Position numbers and translations under genes: made by a program. A stretch of 64,000 nucleotides of DNA, from contig CM050662.1 of assembly GCA_027574665.1 (NCBI GenBank), positions 6,230,501-6,294,500 of the forward strand. The letters are read 5' to 3'. Below, piece after piece: positions 52,654 through 64,000 of the stretch (the stretch's first letter is position 1; every line of letters starts with the position of its first letter). The notes beneath the pieces are model-generated. The model was given only the letters and a program-made list of their open reading frames with translations, was not told the origin of the DNA and ran no database searches. The DNA comes from Rhynochetos jubatus. Lineage: Eukaryota; Chordata; Aves; Eurypygiformes; Rhynochetidae.

Positions 52654-55600
52654 GTAATGATGCCAGTTATTCATTTATCTATCAGCTGATGGTTTTATAT
52701 TGATATTTACATAAAAACAGAGAGTGGAAAATGACAATGTTATGTTTGTATGCCATTCGGTAGCAGTCTTGTTTGTTTTTATCATTACTAAACTGTATGG
52801 GAGTAGATCAAATTGTTAATTTTTTCAGCTTTATAAAAATTATTGGATTTCAGTTAACATTTCAGTTCTCAAATTATTTTTTCTACTTAAGCACTGCCAA
52901 TGATATCAGCATAAGAAATCAATTAAGTGTGGATAACTTGGTATTTCTCAAGGGAAGAGCTCTACAGCTGACTGGAATACAAAAGAAAGGAAACAGAAAA
53001 TGCTAATCTGAGTCTGTTGATAAATGATTGGACTAGAGAACATGAGGAGCACATTTTATCCCAGGGCCTGAAACAGGATTCTTTGGGGAGCCAATGCACT
53101 TCACTGTCCTACAAGTTTCCCATTGATAAATGAGGCTGATGATACAAGGCCAACTCACAAACCGTGTGCCTATAGTTAGGCCTACTCATCAAGTCTCTAG
53201 AACTGCACAGTGTCTTTTGTGATAGAAATGCATCTTCTTAAAAGAAGAAAAAAAAGAAAACAGGAGAGTGAAAAATAGAAAAATTAGAAAAAGAAATCTC
53301 TGAATTTGGCTGAAAGGGAGAGATCTGGCAGAGGAGAGGAATGGCAGTGTGTGCGCGATGGGAAAAATAAGATACCAGACACAAATGTGGAGATAGTTTT
53401 GCAGGCCAAATGCTAAGGAACACAGGGAGCTTGTTATGAAGCCGATGAGAGTCCTAATCTTGCTAGACTGTGAGTCTTGTGGTACTGTGTTCTTTATCTC
53501 TCGCAGCCAGTGAGCCCTAAAGCTTATCCTTTTGGTACATGGGTTCACTGATGGAAATACAGTACAAGGGCTCACGCTAGAGATGCTTTTAGGAATACCT
53601 TTTTTCTGTAGTTTCATTTACATGTAACAAAGAAACAGAAACATGGTTGTACTTAGAGAGGAATGGATTGATCCCCTCGACTATATCATGGATGGTAGAT
53701 GAATGCCCAGCCCTGGGGGTGTGCAGGAAGTGTTAAGGGCACATGGAAAACGAAGTTGTGCATCAGTGATTTTTGTGACATGATTTTGAAGAGTGCTGAG
53801 CAGCTTCTACACAATTGTGAAGAGTTGATGATGCCCAGAATATCTGATAAATTACATCAAAAGTTTAACTAAAAGTCTAGAAATCTAAGTGTCTTGAGAG
53901 AGGAAGAATAAAAGAAATGGATAAATGAATTAAGCTATTAGCAGAATCTAATTTTCCCAAAGAGGTAACCACAGCTTTTTCTCTTATGAATTGAAATTTC
54001 AGATGGGGCATGAGTTCAGCTATTTGAATTTATGATATACTGAAGTGAGGGAAAAAGAGTTATTTAAATCAGCAGAAGAGATAATTGCTGAATGAGAAAT
54101 GTAATATGGACAGACCTCATCTAAACGGAGTTTTCTGTGCAGACTGACTTCCAAAAGCGACAGGTTTTTATCATTTGCTTGTTGGACCAAGAACATGTAA
54201 GAGAACTCTCAAGATTGGCCTGTTTTTTAAAAAAAACCCTCAAATTATAAAAATTAAAGAAGCTTCCAGTGAGACAGTCCATCAGTGGTACCCCCTAACG
54301 CTCTTTTGGGAAATGAAATATACTGAAAAAGAAATACATTTGAAGAGCTCCATTTAGTGGAGGATTTAGCAGAGGATTCAGCTTAATACATGCTAGTTTG
54401 ACAAAAACCTACATGGACAGCTAGTTTAAAGAGGATATAAATCTTCCCTGCTCCTTATTACAGTTCTTATTCCTGATTTTACAGCATAATTTGTTTGTGT
54501 TTGACTATGAAGTCAGACTAGGACAGGACGTGGATAGTGAACTGAACTTGTCCCTCTGCAAAGGAATTTTATCCAATTTAAGCTTATATGAATCACTGTA
54601 ACTAGCCTCAAGCTGGCAGTGAAAGCCGCCTTTGCATCATACTTATGAACAGCTGAAATACAATGTAGTGAACGGTGCTGTTTAAGTATAGGCTCAGCAG
54701 TTCAAGCACTTGTGTTTTTATGGCAGTGGGAATATTACAGAAAAAGAAAATCCAGCTTTTCCTCCACTGTAAAATGGGCTTCATCAGAGCATTCCAGTTC
54801 AAAATTTGTGCTGTTGCATGTTTCAGAGCAGAAAGAGTAGAATCAAATAATTTGGGTAAAGAAGAAAAACATCCTTGAAAAACTTCTCACTGATAGAGAA
54901 GTGTCATAACTGGAATCCAAATTGCTTGATTCCTTCCTGATACTATGCTACCATGCCTGAGCAGTGATGTTTATAAGCATTAGGTGCAAAGTCTCTCAAG
55001 AAAATGTTGAAGTTAGTTATGTACAGATATATGTGTAAACTGAGTCATACGTGTGTAAACCGAGAGTCAGTCTTTCAAAAATGTTGTTCAGCTTGTGCAC
55101 ATAGAGTATAAAAATGCTAATTCAAATGGCACTTGTAGGCAAAGGGTCTATGAGAGCCTTTTGGCTGGCTTCTTCGGCAAGTTATTCCTTCCTTGTAGGG
55201 GAGTCTCTCCTCCAGAGCCACCCCTGACAGAGCAGCCTTCCTGGGCCTTTGTCTTGAGGCCATCTGTTCCCAAAGAAATCTCCAAGTAGACTCTTGCTCC
55301 TGCACTGCCACTTAGTGAGCTCTGGAGTGTGTTTGGTGAGCCAGTCTCACGTGACAGTGTGTTGTAGAAGGGGAAATAGTGTGGCACCAGAGAATGCGTG
55401 CCCCTGTTGATGTGCTGCACGTAGGTAGTATGATACATTTCTCCTCTCTCTCCACCGTAACCATGCAATTCACTGCCACGCTGCCGTGACAAAACAGTGC
55501 ACTAAGCCAAGGCTTAATGTCAGTTGAAATACTACCTGTGCTCTGATCCTTGGGAACTGTTTAGATTTATATTCCCTTAGCTAGCAGAGAACCATCTGGG

Positions 55601-55706
55601 GGTGCTGGCTTATGCTTGCTACCTCTAGAGCCTTCCAGTCTTTGCTTGGATCAAACCCAGCTTCCTTCCCGTGCTCAGATGTTTCACTGTTGAATTGGCT
55701 CCTCTT

Positions 55707-55775
55707 TCTCTAGCTCTCTCTCTCTGTCTGTCTCTCAAACACACACTCTCTCTGCCTATTTGTCTCTCTCCTGTC
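55707..55775. repeat. CT-rich low-complexity stretch
   Basis: The sequence has imperfect runs of CT and CTGT interrupted by AAACACACA, then more CTCTCT. It is a decayed dinucleotide microsatellite. Confidence 0.8.
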
Positions 55776-58700
55776 CTCCTCTGACCTCCTTAGGATAGTA
55801 ATTTTATTTCATTTTACTCTCATATAAATTTTATTATGGCTCTTTGGTAGGTATATCTCCTACCTTTTACTTACTGAAGTTGAAACTAATCTACATATTG
55901 ATCAGTTATGTCAGGTCATAACGTGTTTTCTCACCTGCACTGGTGTGGCTGTACAGCTTTGCAGCTGAAGCAGTAGGTTCATAAAGTTATACCGTCGGCA
56001 GCACCTTGGTCGGTTCAGCGCTCTGTGCAGGATGCACTGAGTCACCCCATTTGGATTTTTTTACAGTGATGAATCATTCTGTTTTTCCTAAGTACATACG
56101 CAAGAAAATGAATCTGCATGTGAATTGCATATCTAAGGACAAAGCAGATGCGTTGAGGAGCGAGGTATCTCGTACCGTGACGTGGAGCCATACCTCAGCC
56201 ACTGCTGTCCTCAGCTAGCTGCTGTCAGAAGGGCTCACGTGCCACCGCTTCCCAACCGGTGGCTTGCCGAGGAGCCTATCTAGTAGATAAGCAGGCAGAG
56301 ACTGTGGGTTGATTTCAGTGGGTGGTGGGAGGAAGTTGGTTTTTCTCTTGGACTGTTGCTGTCAATTCTGAGGCAGTATGTTAGGTCTCGGTATTGACTC
56401 TGAAGGTGCAGGTTGAGGCAGATTTGTTAGTTTTGGCCAGTAGCTTGAGGTATTTTACTGTGGACAGCGTTTTCATTAGAGTATAAAGATGGATGAGATT
56501 TCTTAAAATATACCACAGATTGGTATTTCTAACAGTTAATGAATTCATGCTTTTCTCATGTAAGAAGCACCAGATTCTAAAATTTTGACCTTGATTTGTA
56601 CCTGATTTGACCTGTATGTCTTGTGATATGAAATTTAGCAGAGTTTAAGTGTAAAATATGTGATTTTTAAGTACTTTTCTAAAATAGTTTTCTTTGATAA
56701 TGAAACATACGTGGAGAAGTTAGTTGAATCCATGTATCATTCTCTTTTTCAATACAAATAGTTTTCTCTGATTCTTGAGCCTTGGTTCTCATTCTCAAGA
56801 TGCATAATTTGGATTAAATAAATTAGAATTCAGTCTGAAATTGATGCAAGAGAGAAATCATTACTAGAGCCAAGTGTCTAGTGATTTCTGTCTAAATAAA
56901 CTGATACTGATTTTAAGAAAATAGTGGATTAATCCAAAGCTCAGTTGAACCTCTAGCTTCAGATTCATACAGTGATACTCCAGCTGAGGTATAATAAAGA
57001 GCAAAATACGTTAGCTTCTTGCTGCCTAATGCAGACTGGAAGCCGTAATGAGGAAGCAGGTTTGTTTGGTTAGGTGGGGTCAAATGGTCTTAAAACCTAG
57101 CTGTTACTCTGGCCCAGACCACACAACGCTCAGCAGACTGTCTTGCTCCGTTTTCCTCCTAATAACTTCATAGTGTATTACTGAGGAGACAACCAACAAT
57201 GAGTAACTAATAAAATAGCACTCCTCAAGCTTACTATCTTAATGAGAACATTCAGGAGATGCCAAAGGAAAAGTGTGTGGGGACAGGAACTCCCCCCCAT
57301 CTGCTCCTGTTTAAACGACTCTGTGCCATAGTGTATGTGCATAACTAGCAGCAGGTCTGCTGCTTTCAGCATGGGATGTGGAGGTACTGGCAGCACAGAA
57401 GACCGGTGCTCCCTGGAAACTACGGAATGGGGAGGACTATTTGCTAATGATGCAGATTTTGCTAGAGCTGGGCAATAGCAATTGCTCCTGAGGGAGCAGA
57501 GCGGTTTCTCCCCATGCAGTCCATCTCAGTTCGTGCAGAGCAGGGCTGCTAATGGCCCTAAATTTTAATCATCACAGGAAGCTGTGTAAACAGTGAAAGG
57601 AGGAGGTCTTTTTCTCTGTGTGTGTGTATGGTCACCTTCTGCTGTGCGGGACATCCGCATTGTATAGCTTTTTTACTGCTTTTAGAAGTGAGCTTAACCA
57701 TTTCATCTAACTTTGACCTCTTTCCAAAAGAGGGATCTGTGAGTCATATTAGACAAATAACATCTATTTCTCACTGCTAAGTTGGTTCATGTTTTTTGTG
57801 AGTATCCACAGACCCTGTAAGTGTTCTCACAATGGAGTCTATGCAGGACTTCCAGCTTTGGAAGAGTTTTAAAGTTTTTTGGTAGAAATTGTGCTTTAAA
57901 ATTGGTCTTAGAAAATTTTTGTTGAACTGTGATAGAATTTTTGCCTCCTGTTATAATTTGCTACCACAAACTAACACTGACATCTAGTCCTAAGAAGCAT
58001 TTCAATACTGTGCATTTGGTAGTTGCTCTTCAAATGAAATCCTATAGGAGTTTTGGAGAGATACCCATCACCTTTCATCAGAGTTTGTTTTCTGTGTCCG
58101 TTAAGTTTCTTATTACAAATTTAAATTTACTCTAACTCTAGCTGTTATGTTGTTTCATAGTGTAAGAATTTACTGCTTGAATTGCTTTGTACGCAAGATG
58201 CCACATACGGTGTTTTTCATTCGGGGGACCATCTTGAAAATCTGTGGGAGAAATAAGTCACTTAATATTTCTTTGAAGACCAAAGCTGAAAATTGGCTTT
58301 AAATTACATAGGAAATTTAGTTTTACTGTCCAAAAATGTCTTGCCTTTTCAGTACAATAACCTTTTTTCTGTGTAGCTCTTTAATGCTTGTTTACGATGG
58401 CAGGTTGGGGTATAATTATTCAGTCACTGAGCTTCTGAACTGCTGCTGTAAGAATAACGGGATTAGTTTTTATGTTAATGTCCAAAACCAGTAGCTTGTC
58501 TTATTACTAGTATGTTTGTATTTTTTGGTTTACAATGGAAATGCATCATGGTGGTCTGTCAGGCCATGAATCAGTACCGCAGCCTTGTTCTGAGCTGTTA
58601 GTGGTGTTAAATATGAAGGAAAAGGTTTGACTTTGAGTATGGGGCCAAGCCTTAGTATGAAATCTGTAGACTTCTTCTGTTCAATACATGTATGTTATTC

Positions 58701-58881
58701 CTAACACTCAATTAATAACAGTAATTAAAGAAGGCATAGATGTGCTTATCAAATGACTGCACAATTCCCTCAGTGAATAGGTGGCAAATACAAGGTTGCA
58801 TACAGTCCCTATCAGGTTCATATGAATTTCTGCTTTATTGACAATGAAATTTAGTTACGTTCTATAGTTGCACTGCAACTG

Positions 58882-59275
58882 TGGTGGGCTGACCATGGCC
58901 AGCTGCCAGACACCCACCCTGCTGCTCTCACTCCTGCTCTTCTGCAGGATGAGGAGGAAACAAGATCTGCTCCAGCACCTCCTCCCATCCCTGCTCTCTG
59001 CCTTTGCTGCTCCAAGGGCTGTTTCTCACACTCTTTACCTCACTCCTTACTTCCTTACTTCCTTACTCTGGCACCGTTTTGCCCTTTCTCAAATACCGTT
59101 TCACAGAGGCCCCGCCAGCCCCACTGACAGGCTCAGCTGTGCCTGCAGTATGGCTGCTGTGGTCGAACTGGCTGGCACCAGCCATGCCTGGCACAGGGCA
59201 GCCCCAGCCTCTCCTCAGAGAGGCCCCTGCAGTCCCTGCCAGCAGCTGGACATGGACACCCCGTGCCAAAACTGC
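58882..59275. mobile_element. Degraded avian endogenous-retrovirus LTR-like segment
   Basis: The opening words (GTGGGCTGACCATGGCCAGC followed by TGCCAGACACCCACC) and later landmarks match, in order, an avian retroviral LTR as I remember it. Those landmarks are CTGCTCCAGCACCTCCTCCC near 58967, GTTTCTCACACTCTTTACCTCACTCC near 59020, and GAACTGGCTGGCACCAGCCATG near 59166. The middle of the LTR appears deleted, and no internal gag, pol or env sequence is present nearby. GC content is higher than in the flanks. It contains a 142-codon open frame (58868-59296) that I regard as a by-product. Family and exact ends are not assigned. Confidence 0.6.
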
Positions 59276-62224
59276 AGGGATCTCCTGGCTCGTTGAGTTA
59301 ATTCCTTGTCATTGCAGGCAGGTGTGTTTAGGTCAGAAGGCCCATAAGAATTTTATTCTGTAAGTTCTAGATACCATAAGGAGCTGGAATGTACCAGAGG
59401 TCTCTTTCAAAAGACCAAAGGCAGCAACCTCAGCCTGGCCCAGGAGGAAGGCAAGAAAGGTCACTACTGCCCCATGTTCCTTACTGTGTCCCAAATGCCA
59501 AAGAATTTGGTCCAAGGAACCCTGAGGTGGCTCTGGGAATTGGACAAGGCCTCACTCTTCAGTCCTTGCCCACTCATCTGGACAAAAGTGTTTGCTCACT
59601 CCAGATCTGGCCATCGGGTGAGCTGGTGACCCCTTGGGTCTCATTATCAGGAGAAATGTCACATTCTGCCTGACGTCCTCTGAATAGCTATGTCAGTCTG
59701 TAATGCTTCTGGTTAAAGTGAATGCCATCTTCCTCCTCTTCCTGAAGAGACCAGCTTTGGTGCTGAGGTAGAGAAGGCCCCATGTTAGCTGCGGCAGGAC
59801 ACGGGGCGTGGTGGGGGGCAGAAGCAACGACCGATGTGCAGTCAAACAAAATCAAGCAGTGTTTAGAACTCCTTTTCTAATCTCAGCAAATCAAACTCCA
59901 AGGACTCAAAGCATAGTCTTAAACTATTCCTGTCCCTTCCATAACTTTGTCAAACTTCATTATGAAACAGTTCAGGTTCTTTAACGGATAGGCCATTCCA
60001 GAACTATATTCCATTCATAGGCTTACAGTTGATCATGACCTTTATCGATCATTTAACCTTGCACACGTGGTATCCTTCCACTTAAATAATTTGTCTTCCT
60101 CTTCATTTTTATGCTTGAATATAAGTCCACTGTGTTATTACTGGACTATTTTTAAGTGTCACTTCACGTGCACCTTCCAGGCTGCTCATACAGATTGTGG
60201 AATTGGCTTTAATGACATTGCTGTGCATAGTTGCCATTCGAACGGCAGAAGCACATCATCTTTTAAGACTTTGTAATAGCGTTATTTTTTTAGTCTTTAG
60301 CCTGTCTTCAAAGAGCAAATAGTACACAAACCCAGAGAACCAAATACATGCTCACAGCCTCTCTTATGATGCAACAGTCAGAAAGTTAAGTTCTGGCTGC
60401 TTTTAGGAGAAAATGCCCGTGTTGACAAAGCTGGAGAAAGACATTCAAAGAAAGGCTCAGAGTGGGCATAGGAGATGTTAAAACTCTAGCTTTTCAGTCC
60501 CTCCTATGAAAGATTTAAATGGAATACATTTTCCTGAGAGAAAACCAACTTTGTCATAATTTTGAAAATACTTTAGTTTTCTCACAGATTCTATTGCAGT
60601 TTTATTAATCCTTCGGAGAATAAATCTACCCGTTAGATCTCAGTCGTGCCAGGTGAGCCTGCGTCTTTGTTCTACTTTCTTTTTGTCTAGAAGTATTCTG
60701 TACAATTTTGGTGCTATTATTGTTAATAATTGCCATATTAGTGCTTTTATGATTTGACAATGTGAAGTAAGGTCTGATTTTCAGTGATGCTACTTTACTG
60801 GTATGTTTGGAATCGTGCCGTCAGTTTTTGTAGAATAAAGCAGGCTCCATTCATTATGCCAGACCTTCCTTTCACTGCAATTGGATATTTCATTTTTTAT
60901 TCCTCAATATTTGTAAACCAATTGGTGTTGACTTTGCCTACAGAACAGTTGTGCTCACGTGCCATGAATTTTTAACAGATAAATGTACTGTTTGGGAATG
61001 TTCAGTAAAACGGTGAACTTGAATCAGATAATGAATATTCATGAGTAGCAGATTTTTGCATACCATGAACTTGATGGTATTAACATCATTAATCAGGGGT
61101 TCAAGTCGCTAATCATAAATACTTAATGCTGTGCTCAGCGAAAAGCTGTTGAACAACCGTAGATGGAAATATTTGCATAAACCATTTGCTGTACATTCCT
61201 GTGGAATAAACACATTTGTACAATTTTTTTCTCCATTAGTGGATTATTTGCCCACAATAAGGAATGTTAGCTTTGCACATAGTCAGCTGGGATTGACTTG
61301 CCCATATCTCTGCAGGACTGTGCACACTCGAGTGTATTTTAATACTGGGATGCAAACACTGATCGGGAGCAGTACATCTGCTTTAGGTATCTTTTTGAGA
61401 CTGTATTACTGGGAGTCTAGTGAAAACTGCAGCTCATGTAGTAATAATTGATTTCAGATGTCCCAGCATTGTAAGACGTTCCAGTGGCTTATGTAATTAA
61501 ACCACAAAAAGCCCTAATACATCCACAGATCTGCAATACTTGTAGTGTTTTGTTTATTGATCAATAATTTCATATCTGCTATACTTAAAATGATTTAAAG
61601 ACACCATGGATTTTTAACTGGTAAATCCTGACAGATTTTTTTTTCAATCCATTAATATTTTTAACATTTTTCTGGTGGAAAAGAACAGCTGCAAAGGCAA
61701 TTGGTTAGGTGAGGAGGTAATAAAGCACACTACTTAGTGTGCCGCAATTGGGTGTCAGTGCAAATGAGATTGTTTAGTTTATTTAGTCATTACAAAATTT
61801 ATTTTAAATGCCTGTGACATTTAAACTGTTAATTTATACATCATATCCATTCTCTTCTAATTGTATTATCAGTCTGTTTACTGCTCTTAAAAGCCTAGAG
61901 GCCAATGAGATGTTTATTTGAAAAAAGCACTTAATTTCTCTGTAAACTGCTGGGTCCCAAGTCTCTCCCCTGTCTCCACTCTCCCCCTAACCCATAGTTT
62001 GAGACTGTAAAATAAAGAGGTGTGGGCTAATGGCATGCCAGATATTAACTAACCTAATCTTTGAGGTTGTCATTCCGTTAGGTCAGGCACAAAAAGCATA
62101 GTCATTTTTGTTAATTATATTCCTATCCTAGCTTCCACATTTTGTTAGTGTTGGAAGTTTTGTGGGAAAGTGTATATTTGAGTTGATGATTTTTATGTAT
62201 TAGAAAAAAATATAATTGACATGG

Positions 62225-62353
62225 TGTTGTGTTTAACCCCAGCTGGCAACTAAGCCCCACATAGCCGCTTGCTCACTCCCCCCATTGTGGGATGGGGGAG
62301 AGAATCAGCAACATAAAAGTGAGAAAACTCATGGACTGAGATAAAGACAGTTA
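62225..62353 (+). mobile_element. Avian endogenous-retrovirus LTR, 5' fragment
   Basis: TGTTGTGTTTAACCCCAGCT starts an LTR-like sequence that continues with GGCAACTAAG, GCCGCTTGCTCACTCCCCCC, GGGATGGGGGAGAGAATC and a GACTGAGATAAAGACAG segment. This is the start of a widespread avian LTR family as I recall it. The match stops after about 130 bp and no 3' LTR end or viral gene follows, so it is a truncated relic. Confidence 0.8.
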
Positions 62354-62837
62354 CTTACCTTAATAGATGACTGCTTGTGTAAGAGCTGATGGAATATGTG
62401 CTAGATTCCTGTTGAGTGTGCATGTGTAAAACGGTATTTTGTCCTTTGCGAAAGGAAAACAGAAGCAAAAGCATTTGATAATAATGGTAGCAATTCATCC
62501 ACAAACTCTTTTTATTTCATTAAAGTCAGAAATCTACAGTTTCAATCTAATTTTGCTTATGAAGAGCAAAGAAATTCACCAAGTATAAAGGGCTGTATTC
62601 AGCATGGAATCAAAAATATTTTTCCTCTAATCACAAAATGTCAGTCAAAACTGGGAGGACTAGCAGATATTTGGGGGTACCAAGAGAATTCACGCTTCTA
62701 GTGAGAAATTAAGTTTATAAAAATACTTCTTTTTCCATCCTATTTTAAGTGAACTGAGAAAACTGAGCGCTCATTATACTTTGAAAATAAAGCACAAAGA
62801 CAGGCTCTTTTTTTACTTTACTTTTACTTTTTACTTT

Positions 62838-63828
62838 GCTGGATAAGGAATTTGCTGGATGATCACACTCAGAAAGTTGTGGTCAACAGGCTCGATGTCT
62901 GAGAGGAGACCAGTAATGAGCGGCGTTCCTCAGGGGTCGGTGTTGGGACAAGTACTGTTTAACATCTTTGTCAGTGACATGGATGATGGGATTGAGGGCA
63001 CCCTCAGCGAGTTTGCTGACGACATGCTGGAAGGAAGGGATGCCATCCAGAGGGACCTGGACAGGCTGGAGAGGTGGGACCGTGCCAACCGTATGGAGTT
63101 CAACAAGGCCAAGTGCAAGGTCCTGCACCTGGGTTGGGGCTATCCCAAATACAAGGACAGGCTGGGCAGAGAATGGATAGAGAGTAGCCCTGAGGAGGAC
63201 TTGGGGTACTGCTGGACAAAAAGCTGAGCATGAGCCAGCAGTGTGAGCTGACTGCCCAGAAAGCCAACCGTATCCTGGGCTGGATCAGGAGAAGTGTGGC
63301 CAGCAGGTTGTGGGACAGGATTCTCCCCCTCTACTCTGCTCTCATGAGACCCCACCTGGACTGCTGTGTCCAGCTCTGGAATCCAGAGGAGGCCACGAAG
63401 ATGCTCCGAGGGCTGGAACACCTCTCCTGTGGCGACAGGCTGAGAGAGTTGGGCTTGTTCAGCCTGAAGAAGAGAAGGCTCCGGGGAGACCTTACAGCAC
63501 CTTCCAGTACCTGAAGGGGCCTACAGGAAAGCTGGAGGGGGACTCTTCACAGGGGCAGGTAGTGATAGAACAAGGGGTAACGGGTTTAAATAGAAAGAGG
63601 GGAGATTTAGGTTGGATATCAGGAAAAGATTCTTCCCGGGGTGGGTGGTGAGGCACTGGAACAGGTTGCCCAGAGAAGCTGTGGATGCCCCATCCCTGGA
63701 AGTGTCCAAGGCCAGGCTGGATGAGGTTTTGACCAACCTGGTCTAGTGAAAGGTGTCCCTGCCCATGGCAGGGGGGTTGAAACTAGATGGTCTTTAAGGT
63801 CCCTTCCAACCCCAACCATTCTGTGATA
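62838..63828 (+). mobile_element. CR1 LINE, 5'-truncated, reverse-transcriptase 3' part and 3' end
   Basis: This is a CR1 copy of about 990 bp in the sense orientation. Residues [10 protein letters not shown] (62918-62947) and a following FADD box (63012-63023, the catalytic Asp pair of the reverse transcriptase palm) are clear. They are followed by [23 protein letters not shown] and RRSVASRL, the usual CR1 order. The frame breaks near 63201-63206 by loss of one base; the continuation LSMSQQ lies in another frame. A deletion of roughly 45 bp removes the segment between QLW and ATKML (about 63377-63393). Later frames contain stops. The 3' end has the typical CCCATGGCAGGGGGGTTGAA and CCTTCCAACCCCAACCATTCTGTGA, with only one terminal ATTCTGTGA unit. 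It is dead as an autonomous element. Confidence 0.93.
62859..63514 (+). pseudogene. Broken CR1 reverse-transcriptase reading frame
   Basis: Two open stretches make up the remnant. 62859-63227 covers the palm FADD motif and thumb start, and 63230-63514 covers the C-terminal domain up to KKRRLRGDL. They lie in different frames because of a one-base loss near 63201-63206. The second stretch also lacks about 15 residues between QLW and ATKML. The endonuclease domain and the N-terminal fingers are absent through 5' truncation. The relic is not expected to be translated. Confidence 0.88.
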
Positions 63829-64000
63829 TTTTGTTTTAGCATAAGCTGTTATTTTTCATCCCATTTGGATTGCATCTGCACTAAGAATAAAGACATTATA
63901 TTGCTTTCTCTCTCTATTTTGACATCCTGTACCTCTCTGGTTAACTCATTTGTTATTTGTTTTACTCACTAGCCATAAATCAACATTCTGTACACATAAA

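Larger units (their letters stand above)
52654..64000 (+). other. SLIT3: SLIT3 intron 8, 5' part (runs past the window)
   Basis: The intron begins with GTAATG, a weaker donor than the other three here. I looked for the next SLIT3 exon (the linker and LRRNT of D2, with its characteristic Cys-rich CPSPCTC-type motif) and saw none. Named content is a CT-rich stretch (55707-55775), an LTR-like segment (58882-59275), an LTR 5' fragment (62225-62353) and a CR1 (62838-63828). Other stretches, including 53-58 kb and 59.3-62.2 kb, are AT-rich DNA with nothing assignable apart from possible regulatory motifs near 61.0-61.4 kb. Confidence 0.85.

Noticed and set aside
58868-59296. 142-codon open frame
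   Set aside because: It coincides with the LTR-like segment. LTRs are non-coding here and the composition explains the lack of stops.
62883-63128. Minus-strand open frames across the CR1
   Set aside because: Antisense shadows of the CR1 reverse-transcriptase sequence.
52654-64000. Search for the next SLIT3 exon (D2 LRRNT)
   Set aside because: I found no acceptor followed by the expected cysteine-rich sequence, so the intron is taken to continue past the window.

Overview
The window is vertebrate, almost certainly avian, nuclear DNA. It is AT-rich and intron-dominated. It carries CR1 retrotransposon copies, including a roughly 1 kb 5'-truncated copy at the right end, and fragments that resemble avian endogenous-retrovirus LTRs. 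There is no operon structure and no dense ORF content. The species cannot be named from the sequence.

The only gene I can support is SLIT3, read on the + strand. SLIT3 is a secreted axon-guidance and angiogenic ligand of the Robo receptors. Four exons are visible: 1005-1076, 26141-26212, 47244-47315 and 52490-52653. The first three are each exactly 72 nt, enter and leave in phase 2, and encode one leucine-rich repeat (LRR) each. The fourth is 164 nt and encodes the cysteine-rich LRRCT cap that closes the first LRR domain (D1). Joined in order they read continuously without a stop. Residues such as [20 protein letters not shown] and VQKK point to SLIT3 rather than SLIT1 or SLIT2. By comparison with the known vertebrate gene these should be exons 5 to 8, encoding LRR4, LRR5, LRR6 and LRRCT of D1. 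Both ends of the gene lie outside the window.

Layout: 1-1004 is the end of intron 4. Intron 5 spans 1077-26140 (25 kb) and holds one short minus-strand CR1 tail, a 3x21 bp tandem repeat, a 15-bp-arm inverted repeat, a perfect 20 bp palindrome and a CpG-rich patch. Exon 6 sits at the edge of a CpG-rich block. Intron 6 spans 26213-47243 (21 kb) and holds an uninterrupted (ATTCT)19 microsatellite and an old minus-strand CR1. Intron 7 spans 47316-52489 (5.2 kb) and holds a GC-rich block, a poly-A/poly-G pair and a small minisatellite. Intron 8 runs from 52654 past the end and is where recognisable mobile elements cluster: two LTR fragments and the large CR1.

I found no second protein-coding gene, no tRNA or rRNA, and no CRISPR. 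The SLIT-hosted microRNA miR-218 is not visible, as expected, because it lies further downstream in SLIT3. Most open frames of 60-160 codons are chance or sit in repeats. The best leads for something undescribed are the paired inverted repeats at 17.28-17.50 kb, an intronic CpG patch at 18.3 kb, a possible cryptic exon near 11.6 kb, and three motif-rich stretches that could be conserved SLIT3 enhancers.
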